Positions 54,144-62,347 of a DNA stretch of 64,000 nt are shown in pieces. Position numbers and translations under genes: made by a program. This DNA is from Streptomyces violens. Lineage in GTDB: Bacteria > Actinomycetota > Actinomycetes > Streptomycetales > Streptomycetaceae. Under the pieces are notes generated by a model. The model searched no databases, was not told where the DNA came from, and worked only from the letters and a program-made list of their open reading frames with translations. The DNA lies in contig NZ_JOBH01000012.1 in assembly GCF_000717745.1 (NCBI RefSeq), positions 62,001 to 126,000 of the forward strand. Reading direction: 5' to 3'. Position 1 is the stretch's first letter. Each line of letters begins with the position of its first letter.

Positions 54144-55175
54144 TCAGTCCCCGGGGGTCACGTCCGGCCACACCAGGGTGGTCGCGCCCCAGGTGAGGCC
54201 GCCGCCGAAGGCGGTCAGCAGGAGCCGGTGACCGGGCCTGAGCCGGCCGTCCCGGGCGCTGTCGGCGAGCAGCAGGGGCACGGAGGCGGCGGCGGTGTTG
54301 CCGGTGTCGGCGATGTTGCTGAGCTGCCGTTCGGCGGGGATGTCGAGTTCGGCGCCGAGCGCTGCCTGGATGCGGGCGTTGGCCTGGTGGGCGGCGAGCC
54401 GGTCGACGTCGCCGGTCTTCCAGCCCGCGGCTTCCAGCGCGGCGCGCGAGGCATCCGCCATGCGCTCCACCGCCTGCCGGAAGACCTCCCGGCCGCGCAT
54501 GCGGAAGTACTCGCCGCCGGGGGCGGGCGGGTGGCCGCTCTGCCGCTCCCGGGAACCACCGCCGGCGATCTTCAGCAGTTCGCCACGGGTGCCGTCGCTG
54601 CCGAGGACGACGCGACCGACGGCGCCCGGCTCGTCCGGCGTGCCCGCGCGCAGCACCACCGCGCCCGCCCCGTCGGCCAGGAGCGCCGCCACCGAACGGT
54701 CCTCCGGGTCGACGACCGTGGTCAGTACCTCGGCACCGATGAGCAGGACGCGCCCGGCGAGGCGCCCGGCGATCATTCCGGACGCGACGCCGAGCCCGTA
54801 CACGAAGCCGGAGCACATCGCGCCGAGGTCGAAGGCCGCCACGTCGCCGAGGCCCAGCCGTGCGGCGACCTCCGGTGCGGTGGCCGGCGCCTGGTGGTCC
54901 GGCGTCATGGTGGCCACCAGCACCGCGTCCACCGTGGGCGACCCCGCGGAGCGCAGGGCCCGCCGGCCGGCCGCCACCGCCAGGTCGGAGGTGGCCGTGC
55001 CGCGCGGGGCGACCCGGCGCCGGGCGATGCCGGTCCGGGAACGGATCCACTCGTCCGTCGTGTCCAGGCGGGCGCTGAGGTCGTCGTTGGTCAGCACGCC
55101 GGGCGGCACGTGGCCGCCCACTCCGGCCACGACCGCCGCGGGCGCGTCGGCCCGGGTCAGCTGGTCACCGTTCAC
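54144..55175 (-). CDS. Beta-ketoacyl-ACP synthase III (FabH-like)
   Basis: A 343-residue KAS III with intact catalytic residues Cys121 (FDLGAMCSGFVYG), His263 (AAHQANARI) and Asn293 (ADTGNTAAAS). It starts chains by condensing an acyl-CoA with malonyl-ACP. TTDEWIRSRTGIARRR is the standard N-terminal signature. Nine nt separate it from the VlmB-like gene. The starter could be acetyl-CoA or a branched acyl-CoA; sequence alone does not tell. Confidence 0.92.
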   Translation of the reverse strand: MNGDQLTRADAPAAVVAGVGGHVPPGVLTNDDLSARLDTTDEWIRSRTGIARRRVAPRGTATSDLAVAAGRRALRSAGSPTVDAVLVATMTPDHQAPATAPEVAARLGLGDVAAFDLGAMCSGFVYGLGVASGMIAGRLAGRVLLIGAEVLTTVVDPEDRSVAALLADGAGAVVLRAGTPDEPGAVGRVVLGSDGTRGELLKIAGGGSRERQSGHPPAPGGEYFRMRGREVFRQAVERMADASRAALEAAGWKTGDVDRLAAHQANARIQAALGAELDIPAERQLSNIADTGNTAAASVPLLLADSARDGRLRPGHRLLLTAFGGGLTWGATTLVWPDVTPGD

Positions 55176-55184
55176 CGTTCCCCC

Positions 55185-56162
55185 TCAGCCCTCTCCGCCC
55201 AGTACCGCGACGGCCTCCGGGAGCCCCATGTGGACCAGGCGCACCTCGGCCATCTCGTCCGTCCAGCGCCCGGCCATCTCGTACCGCTCCTCGGGGGTGG
55301 TGTCGAGCATGCGGCGGCCGGGCCAGATCTCGTAGTCGCCGACCACGTCCGCGTGCTGCCGCATGCCTTCCTGGAAGAGCTCTTCGCGGGCGAGGACGTA
55401 CTCGGCGTCGGGCAGGTCGTCCCACAGCTTCCGGCCCTCGCGCAGGATGTCCAGCAGCCGCGGCCGGTACTCGGGGTGGGCGGCGAGGTGGTCGCGGAGG
55501 ATCGAGCTGCCGACGGTGAGGTGGCGGATCTCGTCGATCGCCGCACCGCGCGAGATTTCCCCGGCGGCCGGGTCCAGCCGGTCCCATTTGCGCTCGCTGA
55601 GCTCGGCGGCGGGCGCGAGGACGCCCTCGACGATGATGGTGAAGACGGCGACCCCGCCCGCGAAGTCGGCCCGGTCACGGACGACTTCGAGGCAGTACTG
55701 CTCGATGGGGCGCAGCACCCGGGTGCGGTAGTCGGCGGACATGTCCTGGATGTCGTCCAGCAGCGTGCGGGCGGGTGAGCCCAGTTCCACGAGGTGTTCG
55801 CGGAAGACCCGGGCGTGCCTCGCCTCGTCCAGCAGCTGGGTGGCGTAGAACTCCAGCTCCGCGATGCCGGGGGCGTGGGCGACGTAGTATCCGAGCGCCC
55901 GGGTGGCCATCTCCTCGGCCACCGAGCGGTAGCCGAGTTCGAGGGTGAGCGCCTCGCGCAGCGGGCCGGGCTCCTTCATGTACGGGGGTACGGGCGCCTC
56001 GTCGGCGTGCCCGGTGACCGCGCGGCCGCGCAGGGTGCCCTGGGCGACGTGGCGGAGCCAGTACGCGAGGTCGCACTGGTCGGCGGTGAGGTCGAGGGTC
56101 TTGGCCCCGTCGAGGAGTCCGGGTGCGGTGTCCCAGTCCGCCGCGGGTGTGGCGTCAGTCAT
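55185..56162 (-). CDS. VlmB-like ferritin-fold diiron protein
   Basis: A 325-residue helical protein with two E-x2-H elements, LLDEARHARVFREH and AAIDEIRHLTVGS, plus upstream glutamates in YRSVAEEMATRALGYY and FTIIVEGVL, giving a carboxylate-bridged diiron site as in ferritin-like oxygenases. Proteins of this type, named VlmB-like, are conserved in azoxy clusters such as valanimycin, where they are considered for N-oxidation/azoxy maturation. ATG 56162 follows GGAGGAC; its first codons overlap the end of the membrane protein gene by 8 nt. Confidence 0.82.
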   Translation of the reverse strand: MTDATPAADWDTAPGLLDGAKTLDLTADQCDLAYWLRHVAQGTLRGRAVTGHADEAPVPPYMKEPGPLREALTLELGYRSVAEEMATRALGYYVAHAPGIAELEFYATQLLDEARHARVFREHLVELGSPARTLLDDIQDMSADYRTRVLRPIEQYCLEVVRDRADFAGGVAVFTIIVEGVLAPAAELSERKWDRLDPAAGEISRGAAIDEIRHLTVGSSILRDHLAAHPEYRPRLLDILREGRKLWDDLPDAEYVLAREELFQEGMRQHADVVGDYEIWPGRRMLDTTPEERYEMAGRWTDEMAEVRLVHMGLPEAVAVLGGEG

Positions 56163-56691
56163 CGTGGGGTGTCCTCCTGTGGTGGGCGCGGACCGGTCCG
56201 CCGGCCGGGGCCCGCACGGCGTCGGGGGCCGGGACCCTGGCACCCGCGCCGCGGGGCCGCAGGGCGTCGGCCAGCCGCTGGTACAGCGGCTCGGGTTCGG
56301 GCTCGAAGCGCAGGGCGAAGGGTTTGAGGAAGTTGCCGAACAGGCCGCGGTCGCCGCACAGGTGGAGCGGCAGCGCCAGCAGGGCCCACTCGGGGCGCAC
56401 CAGCCAGCACCAGAGCGCGGCGACGGCGCCGGCGGTGAGCAGGCTGTGCATGGTGTTGTAGAGGATGTAGTAGATCTTGGAGATGCGTTTGTCGGGGCTG
56501 CGGCGGTACGCGAGTGCGCCGGGCAGGTAGCCGATGACGTCGATGTACGCGAAGAGGAGCAGCGCCGGGAGCCAGCGGATCTCGTCGAAGTGCAGCACGA
56601 TCAGGACGATCGTCACGGCGAGCCCGGCCAGGTACTCGGCGCGGTGCAGCCGGAAGGTGGTCCGGGTCTCGAAGGGGTTGGCCTGGTCCAC
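56155..56691 (-). CDS. Integral membrane protein of the azoxy-type cluster
   Basis: A 178-residue membrane protein with about three to four helices (LAGLAVTIVLIVLHFD, WLPALLLFAYIDVIGYLPGALAY, LLTAGAVAALWCWLV) followed by a hydrophilic Arg/Pro-rich tail. MHSLLTAGAV preceded by NT and LHLCGDRGLFGNF contain His/Asp residues that could be functional. No standard family recognised; unknown membrane or small proteins are among the essential conserved genes of valanimycin-type clusters. GTG 56691, 3 nt after the SRPBCC stop. Confidence 0.68.
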   Translation of the reverse strand: MDQANPFETRTTFRLHRAEYLAGLAVTIVLIVLHFDEIRWLPALLLFAYIDVIGYLPGALAYRRSPDKRISKIYYILYNTMHSLLTAGAVAALWCWLVRPEWALLALPLHLCGDRGLFGNFLKPFALRFEPEPEPLYQRLADALRPRGAGARVPAPDAVRAPAGGPVRAHHRRTPHDD

Positions 56692-56694
56692 CGG

Positions 56695-57195
56695 TCAGTC
56701 CCCCGCGCCGAGCGGCTGGGCCTCGTCGTGCGCGGCGTCCGGCCGGGCCGCCGCGCCGAGCCGGACGCCGGCGAACATGCCGTTGACGGCCCAGCCGACG
56801 GTCTCCTCGATGACGCGCGCGGCGATCGGGTCGAGGATGCCCGCCATGCTGGGGATGCCGAAGCAGAAGCCGGCGTCGAAGCGCAGGGCGCAGTCCGGGC
56901 CCGCCTGCCTCAGCAGCCAGCTGCCGGACAGCTCGTCGAAGTCGCCTTCGGTCTGCCGGAAGGCGATGTGCAGCCGCTCCCGGTCGTAGGTCTCGCTCTC
57001 CGTCCAGCGCAGCAGGCCGCTGCGGAAGTACAGCTCCCAGCTGGAACTGCCCTGTGGCCCCGGCGGTCCTTCGTGGACCACGGCCGAGCGCACGTGCGGG
57101 GTCAGCTCGGGGTAGCGCTCGAAGTGGAGTACGGCGTCGAAGACGGCCTCGGCGGGGACGTCGGGGATGAGTGCTTCCACGGTCACGTGCCGCAT
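56695..57195 (-). CDS. SRPBCC (START-like) protein
   Basis: A 166-residue START/Bet-v1-fold protein resembling the CoQ-binding/cyclase-like subgroup: MRHVTVEALIPDVPAEAVFDAVLHFERYPEL at the start and FDELSGSWLLRQAGPDCALRFDAGFCFGIP later, ending with an amphipathic helix. The fold binds hydrophobic ligands and could hold the long alkyl intermediate. It begins 5 nt after the aminotransferase stop, within the minus operon. No catalytic role can be assigned. Confidence 0.82.
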   Translation of the reverse strand: MRHVTVEALIPDVPAEAVFDAVLHFERYPELTPHVRSAVVHEGPPGPQGSSSWELYFRSGLLRWTESETYDRERLHIAFRQTEGDFDELSGSWLLRQAGPDCALRFDAGFCFGIPSMAGILDPIAARVIEETVGWAVNGMFAGVRLGAAARPDAAHDEAQPLGAGD

Positions 57196-57200
57196 GTCAG

Positions 57201-60116
57201 CTACCGCCTTTCCGGCATCCGGGCAGCGTGCTCGACCAGGTCGCGGGTGGCCCCGTCGAAGGCGGCCAGGAGATGCTCCACGTCCGCGTCGGTGAGCACG
57301 GCGGGCGGGGTGAACCGCACCACGTTGCTGCCGTTCATGGAGTGGTTGGCCACCACACCGTGGTTGAAGAGTTCGATCAGCAGCTCGCCCGCGAGGCCCG
57401 CCTCCACCAGTTCCACTCCGATGAGCAGCCCCCGGCCGCGTACCTCGGTGACCAGGTCCGGGATGTTGCGGGCGGCGATCTCGGTGATCCGCGGCAGCAG
57501 CCGGGCGCCGAGCGCGGCGGCGCGCGGGACGAGGTCGTCCTCCTGTACGGCGCGGATCGCGCCCTGGACGGCGGCCATGAGGAGCGGGGCGCCGGAGAAC
57601 GTACCGGTGTGCAGGTAGGGGTCCTTGTCGAACGGCCGGAACGCCTCGCGGGTGGCGATCGCGGCGGAGACCGGGACGACGCCGCCGCCCAGCGCCTTGC
57701 CCGCGACCAGTACGTCCGGCACCACCTCCGCGGCGTCGGCGCCCCACCACGTGCCGAGCCGGCCCAGTCCGGTCTGCACCTCGTCCAGGACGAAGAACCC
57801 GCCGTACTCCCGGCACAGTTCGCCGACCCGGCGGAGGTAGCCGTCCGGCGGGATGATCACGCCGCCCTCGCCCTGCACCGGTTCGACGATCACGCAGACC
57901 TCGCCGGGGCTTTCGGCCAGCTCCTTCTCCAGGAGGTCGGCGTCCCCGTACGGGACGTGGCTGACGCCGTCCAGCAGAGGGCGGAACGGCCGCTGGTAGA
58001 GGTCCTTGCCGGAGACCGACAAGGCGCCGAGCGTCTTGCCGTGGTAGCCCAGGTGCGTGGCGACCACCTTCCGCCGGCCGTTCGCGCGGGCCAGCTTCAG
58101 CGCGGTCTCCACCGCCTCGGTGCCGGACAGCGAGAAGTGCACGCGGTCCAGGCCGGCCGGGGTCACCGCGGCCAGCGCCTCGGCGGCACGGGCGACGGCC
58201 GGCTCCAGGAGGATGCGGGTGCCGACGGGGTGCACGCTGAGCTGGCGGCGTACCTCCGCCATGACGGCGGGGTGCCGGGCGCCCATGAGGAACACGCCGT
58301 AACCGCCGCAGTTCAGGTACCGCTCGCCGTCGCTGGTGGTCAGCCAGGCGCCGGACGAGGCGACTTCCATGCGACCGCCGAACAGTTCGGCCAGGGTCGC
58401 GCGGCCCTTGCTCAGGTGGGCCCGGTACAGGCGGAGGATCTCCGCGTCCGTACCGGTACCGGGTAACGCGGGAGCGCTCACGGGCGGTTGCTCCTCGATG
58501 TCGTCGGCCGGACCGGTGCGCCGGTCGGGCCGGGCGGTCCACGGGACATGGCCGTGCGGCGGCCGGTGGGGATGCGCTGTCACAGTGGCACGGGCACCTG
58601 ACGGATCGCTGACGGCTGCCTGATCCGCGCCCGGCGACGGGCCCTCCGGGCCGGAGGCCAGGGCCTCCTCGGTCCACGCACGCAGTTCGGCCGCGGTCAT
58701 CTCCGGCAGCCGGGGCAGCGCGTCGGCGACACCGGCCGGCCCGCCGAGCGCACGGAACTTGGCGCGTACCAGGTCGGCGTGGTGGGCACGGGTGTGCGGC
58801 CCCGCGGCGCCGTACGGGATCAGCAGTTCGCGTTCGGCGGTGCGGCCGTCGGTGAGGCGGACGGTCACCCGGGCGCCGGTGGCCTTGGCGGATCCGGCGA
58901 AGTCGGCGGCGGGCGGCGCCGGTTCGCCCGCCAGGCGGACCAGGTCGTCGCCGCCGAACTCGCGCAGCCACGCCGCGGCCGCCGGTCCCGCCTGGCGCAG
59001 CGCCTCGCCGAACGGCGCCTCGGAGGCCAGGAGTTCCCGTGTCAGGCCGGGGTCGTGCCGCAGCCGTACCTTGCCGGCGACGGCGCGGCGTACCGGGTCG
59101 TCGGCGGCCGGTGGTACCAGGTCGGCGACGGTCAGCCGTCCCGTGAGCAGCGCGGTGGCCACGGGATGGCCGATGTCCAGGACCAGGGCGCCGAGGGGCC
59201 GCCCGGGCCCGTCGAGGTAGCGGCGGGCGCGCTGCCCGGCGAGGACCGTGTAGAGGGACGCCTCCACGAGGACGTCCTCGACGGCGGCGGCGTCAGGGGC
59301 GCCCAGGTCGTGGTGGAGGTCCAGCGCGCAGTCCACGGCCGCGTCGATGCCGGGCCCGCCGGGGTGCAGCTTGTACGAGAACGTCTCGGTGTGCCAGCGC
59401 GTGCCGAGTCCCGCGGTGACCGCCTCGGGCAGCGGTACGGTCGCGAACCGGCGCAGGAAGCCGTCCGGGTGTTCCAGCAGGTCGGGCGCGCCGGTGAGCC
59501 CGGCGGCGGCCGCGTCGCAGGCGTCCATGGCGGTACGGACCGGTCCGAAGGCGTTCAGGACGCGGGCGTCGCTGGCGAGGAACGCGCGCATCAGCGGCCA
59601 GGGCGGCTGCGCGTACGCGAGGCCGAGCGCGGCCGTCCACCGGGCGGCCGGGGCGCGTTCGCAGTGCAGCCGCCCGGCGACCGCGCCGGCGAGGTGGGCG
59701 TGCAGCGCGGTCTGGCCGCGCAGCGGGCCGAGCGTCGCGGCGGCGGTGATGCGGGCCGCGCACTCGTTGGCCGCGACGACGGCGGTGAGCAGCGCGGGTC
59801 CGTCCAGCCGCCGCGCGTGGGCGTAGGCGAGGGGCACCGCGACGGTGGAGTTGGACAGGTGCCCGGCGTAGGCGGTGTCGTCGAGGTTGAGAAAAGAGCC
59901 GAGGCCGGCCAGTACGGCTGCCGCCTGCCGCGGGTCGCTCTGCAGCGGCGGCCCGAAGGCGGCCGCCAGGCGCCGGCCGAGCGGATGCTCCGCGCCCGCG
60001 CGGACCGCGCCGAGCTGGGACAGTACCTGGCTGGCGGCGCGGCGCAGCACACGTGCGGGCACCGCGTCGGGCGTGAGCCGCGCGGCCCAGCCTGCGAGGT
60101 CTTCGAACAAGGCCAT
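57201..60116 (-). CDS. MmgE/PrpD (VlmK-like) domain joined in frame to a class III aminotransferase
   Basis: A continuous 971-codon frame. Residues 1-460 are MmgE/PrpD (LGSFLNLDDTAYAGHLSNSTVAVPLAYA is its substrate block); VlmK, of this family, eliminates phosphate from valanimycin phosphate. Residues 480-545 are a Pro/Arg/His-rich linker that looks like non-coding sequence. Residues 546-971 are a class III PLP aminotransferase with FVLDEVQTGLGR and PLP Lys in VLVAGKALGGG, suited to making a fatty amine from an aldehyde. At residue 546 a GTG (58481) with GAGGAG 9 nt before it, and a SARP-type promoter in the linker, indicate independent expression of the aminotransferase (426 residues, 57201-58481). 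Confidence 0.85.
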   Translation of the reverse strand: MALFEDLAGWAARLTPDAVPARVLRRAASQVLSQLGAVRAGAEHPLGRRLAAAFGPPLQSDPRQAAAVLAGLGSFLNLDDTAYAGHLSNSTVAVPLAYAHARRLDGPALLTAVVAANECAARITAAATLGPLRGQTALHAHLAGAVAGRLHCERAPAARWTAALGLAYAQPPWPLMRAFLASDARVLNAFGPVRTAMDACDAAAAGLTGAPDLLEHPDGFLRRFATVPLPEAVTAGLGTRWHTETFSYKLHPGGPGIDAAVDCALDLHHDLGAPDAAAVEDVLVEASLYTVLAGQRARRYLDGPGRPLGALVLDIGHPVATALLTGRLTVADLVPPAADDPVRRAVAGKVRLRHDPGLTRELLASEAPFGEALRQAGPAAAAWLREFGGDDLVRLAGEPAPPAADFAGSAKATGARVTVRLTDGRTAERELLIPYGAAGPHTRAHHADLVRAKFRALGGPAGVADALPRLPEMTAAELRAWTEEALASGPEGPSPGADQAAVSDPSGARATVTAHPHRPPHGHVPWTARPDRRTGPADDIEEQPPVSAPALPGTGTDAEILRLYRAHLSKGRATLAELFGGRMEVASSGAWLTTSDGERYLNCGGYGVFLMGARHPAVMAEVRRQLSVHPVGTRILLEPAVARAAEALAAVTPAGLDRVHFSLSGTEAVETALKLARANGRRKVVATHLGYHGKTLGALSVSGKDLYQRPFRPLLDGVSHVPYGDADLLEKELAESPGEVCVIVEPVQGEGGVIIPPDGYLRRVGELCREYGGFFVLDEVQTGLGRLGTWWGADAAEVVPDVLVAGKALGGGVVPVSAAIATREAFRPFDKDPYLHTGTFSGAPLLMAAVQGAIRAVQEDDLVPRAAALGARLLPRITEIAARNIPDLVTEVRGRGLLIGVELVEAGLAGELLIELFNHGVVANHSMNGSNVVRFTPPAVLTDADVEHLLAAFDGATRDLVEHAARMPERR
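58582..58624 (-). promoter_or_regulatory. SARP-type promoter embedded in the 971-codon frame
   Basis: CTGAC/CTGAC/CTGAT start at 58598, 58609 and 58620, exactly 11 bp apart. On the minus strand the last GTCAG is followed by 10 bp and CACTGT (58587-58582), then about 95 nt to the aminotransferase GTG. It should drive the aminotransferase-SRPBCC-membrane protein-vlmB-KAS III-ACP-KAS II operon. Confidence 0.72.
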
Positions 60117-60124
60117 GGCGGTAC

Positions 60125-61129
60125 CTACTTGCCCTGCTGTCCGTGGGGGGCTGCCCAGACCGGCAGCGCTCCGGGCAGCACGTCGAAGGTGGCGGTGGTA
60201 CCGATGCGGTCGCGCAGCTCGCCGTCGTGTTCCAGGACCAGGCGCTCGCCGTCCAGCCGCTCCAGGACGATCCGCCGCCCGCGGCCGTACGCCGCGCCCG
60301 GCAGATCCAGGTGGCGGCCGTCGCGGGCGAGCGTGGGCAGCAGGGCCGGGTCGGTCCGGCCGCTGACGACGCAGACGTCCAGCAGTCCGTCGTCCACCTC
60401 GGAGCGGGGCAGCAGGAGGTACTGGCCCGCGCGGTAGCGCCCGCCGCCGACGCCGGCCAGCACGGTCGGGCCTTCGGCCAGTACTGTGCCGTCGACGGTG
60501 ACCCGGCCGGGGTAGGGGCGGAAGTCGGCGGCCGCCTCGGCCAGCAGGCGCGCGTAACGGGCGCGGCCCGCGCCGGGCGCCGGAGTGCCGTTGGCCTTCG
60601 TGCCGTTGGCTGCTGTGCCGTTGGCCTTCGTGCGGACCGCCGTCAGGATCTGGGCGCCCAGCCCCGTGCAGGAACCGAGCAGCACATGGCCACCGGTCTC
60701 GGCGAGCAGGGCGAGGTCGATCCGGCGTACCGCCGCCCGGCCGCCGAGGACCATCGACACCGTGTCCTGCCAGGGCCGGTCGTCCCAGAACATGCGGTAG
60801 CCGGAGTTGGCGCTGCCGCCGGGGATCATGAGCAGCGCCGCCGGGGAGCCGTCGCCGTCCTGCCCGAGCAGGCCCTCGGCCGTCTCGTGCACGGTGCCGT
60901 CGCCGCCCACCGCCACCACCAGTCCGGGGCGGTTTCCGACGGGCCCTTCGGTCAGGGCGCGGCGTACGGCGGCGGTGGCGTCGCCCGGTCCGGTGGTGCG
61001 GTGCACCGTCACCGAAGCGAGCTGTTCGCGGCAGCGGGCGGCAAGGTGGTCGACCAGTTCGGCGGAGTAGCCGCCGGCCGCGGGATTGGCCACGACGAGG
61101 GCACGCGGCGGGCAGGGAGAGGAATTCAC
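60125..61129 (-). CDS. Diacylglycerol-kinase-like protein (VlmJ-like)
   Basis: A 334-residue lipid-kinase-fold enzyme. RALVVANPAAGG at the N-terminus, VVAVGGDGTVHETAEGLLG (nucleotide-binding GGDGT) and MIPGGSANSGYRMF, where lipid kinases usually have GTxN. A short Asn-Gly-Thr repeat lies in the middle. VlmJ phosphorylates the hydroxyl of valanimycin hydrate before VlmK eliminates it, and this gene precedes the VlmK-like domain by 8 nt. GTG 61129 was chosen because the phased repeats and CAGGCT hexamer upstream leave little or no leader; GTG 61153 overlaps the repeats. Confidence 0.82.
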   Translation of the reverse strand: MNSSPCPPRALVVANPAAGGYSAELVDHLAARCREQLASVTVHRTTGPGDATAAVRRALTEGPVGNRPGLVVAVGGDGTVHETAEGLLGQDGDGSPAALLMIPGGSANSGYRMFWDDRPWQDTVSMVLGGRAAVRRIDLALLAETGGHVLLGSCTGLGAQILTAVRTKANGTAANGTKANGTPAPGAGRARYARLLAEAAADFRPYPGRVTVDGTVLAEGPTVLAGVGGGRYRAGQYLLLPRSEVDDGLLDVCVVSGRTDPALLPTLARDGRHLDLPGAAYGRGRRIVLERLDGERLVLEHDGELRDRIGTTATFDVLPGALPVWAAPHGQQGK

Positions 61130-61136
61130 GGTAAGC

Positions 61137-61202
61137 AGCCTGGCCCAGCGCACTGACCGCTTCCTGACCTTCTCCTGATATTCCCCTGACACTTCACTGA
61201 CG
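61137..61202 (-). promoter_or_regulatory. SARP-type promoter with five phased CTGA repeats
   Basis: CTGAC or CTGAT begins at 61153, 61164, 61175, 61186 and 61197, each exactly 11 bp from the next. On the minus strand the last copy is followed by 10 bp and CAGGCT (61142-61137). It lies in the divergent spacer between the vlmJ-like and vlmA-like genes. An additional inverted repeat AATTCCC/GGGAATT lies at 61210-61235 on the vlmA side. Confidence 0.8.
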
Positions 61203-61310
61203 AGGTCTCAATTCCCGTTCCTCGGCCCGGGAATTACTTGTCGCGACCGGCCCGCACTGCTCTACTCGGATGCCGGCCCGTCCACTGCGCATGCTCGGAG
61301 GAATGGACGT

Positions 61311-62309
61311 ATGACCACCGAACCGGCCTCGGATACGCTGGCCCACAAGGCCATCAGCAGCTACTCGCATTCCGCCAATCCGAGCGCTTTTCTGGCACTC
61401 AACGAAGGGAACAGCTACTTCACTTCGCCGGGCGCGGAAGGCGTGATCGTCTACCGGCGTTCGGGGCGTTGCCTGGTCCAGTTCGGCGGGCCTTTCGCGC
61501 CCGCCGAGCACTATTCCCGGCTGCTCGGCGCATTCGCTGCATACGCACGACGGCAGCGGCTGCGGCTGGTCGGCATCCAGCTCCAGCAGGCCGACGCCGT
61601 GCGCTACGCGGAGCTGGGGTTCACCGTCAACCAGATCGGCGCGTCCTATGCGGTGGACCTTGCCGGTTTCAGCCTGCGCGGCTCCCGTTTCGTACGGCTC
61701 CGCAACAAGATCTCGCGGTCGCTGCGGAGCGGCCTGACCGTTCAGGAAGCCCCGGCGGACCAGTGGACCGGCGCACTGCGTGAGCTGGACGCGCGCTGGC
61801 TGGCGGGCAAGGGGAAGCACGCCAGGCCGCTGGAGTTCCTGGTGGGCCAGCACGGCGGCGCGGCCCAGCGGCACCGCCGGCTGTTCGTCGGACTGATCGA
61901 CGGCGAGCTGGCCGGGTACATCTCGTACTCTCCCGTCTACGGCAGCCGGTCCGGCTGGCTGCACGACCTGAGCCGGCGCCGCCCCGACGGGCCGCCGGGG
62001 GTGGCGGAGGCCATCAACAGCCACGCGATCGAGGTGTTCCGCGGCGAGGGGGCGCGCTGGCTGCACTTCGGCTTCACCCCGTTCACCGGGCTCGATCCCG
62101 CGTGCGAAGTGCCCGGTCACAGCCCGGCGTTCCGGTGGCTGGTGGGCAAGCTGTGGGAGCGCGGCGATGCCGTGTATCCCGCGCGCAGCCAGCTCGCCTA
62201 CAAGGAGAAGTGGGCGCCGGACGTGGTGATCCCGGAGTACATCGCCTTCCGCGGGCGGGCCTCCCTCAGGTCGCTGACCCATGTCTTCCGGGCGGCCAAC
62301 GCGCTGTAG
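61311..62309 (+). CDS. DUF2156/MprF-like aminoacyl transferase (VlmA-like)
   Basis: A 332-residue double-GNAT-fold protein like the cytoplasmic domain of lysyl-phosphatidylglycerol synthase MprF. Landmarks: YSHSANPSAFLALNEGNSYF, GVIVYRRSGRCLVQFGGPF, then ARWLHFGFTPFTGLD and SQLAYKEKWAPDVVIPEYIAF at the C-terminus, all as in DUF2156 proteins; there are no membrane segments. VlmA belongs to this family and transfers serine from seryl-tRNA to isobutylhydroxylamine. Here the acceptor would be a long-chain hydroxylamine. GGAGGAA precedes ATG 61311. Confidence 0.85.
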   Translation: MTTEPASDTLAHKAISSYSHSANPSAFLALNEGNSYFTSPGAEGVIVYRRSGRCLVQFGGPFAPAEHYSRLLGAFAAYARRQRLRLVGIQLQQADAVRYAELGFTVNQIGASYAVDLAGFSLRGSRFVRLRNKISRSLRSGLTVQEAPADQWTGALRELDARWLAGKGKHARPLEFLVGQHGGAAQRHRRLFVGLIDGELAGYISYSPVYGSRSGWLHDLSRRRPDGPPGVAEAINSHAIEVFRGEGARWLHFGFTPFTGLDPACEVPGHSPAFRWLVGKLWERGDAVYPARSQLAYKEKWAPDVVIPEYIAFRGRASLRSLTHVFRAANAL

Positions 62310-62347
62310 CCGTGCGCCGCCACCCACACTGCAGGAGGCCATCCGGC

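Noticed and set aside
52578-55778. A 1066-codon plus-strand frame opposite KAS II, ACP and KAS III
   Set aside because: It is antisense to three genes with intact catalytic motifs and has shadow composition.
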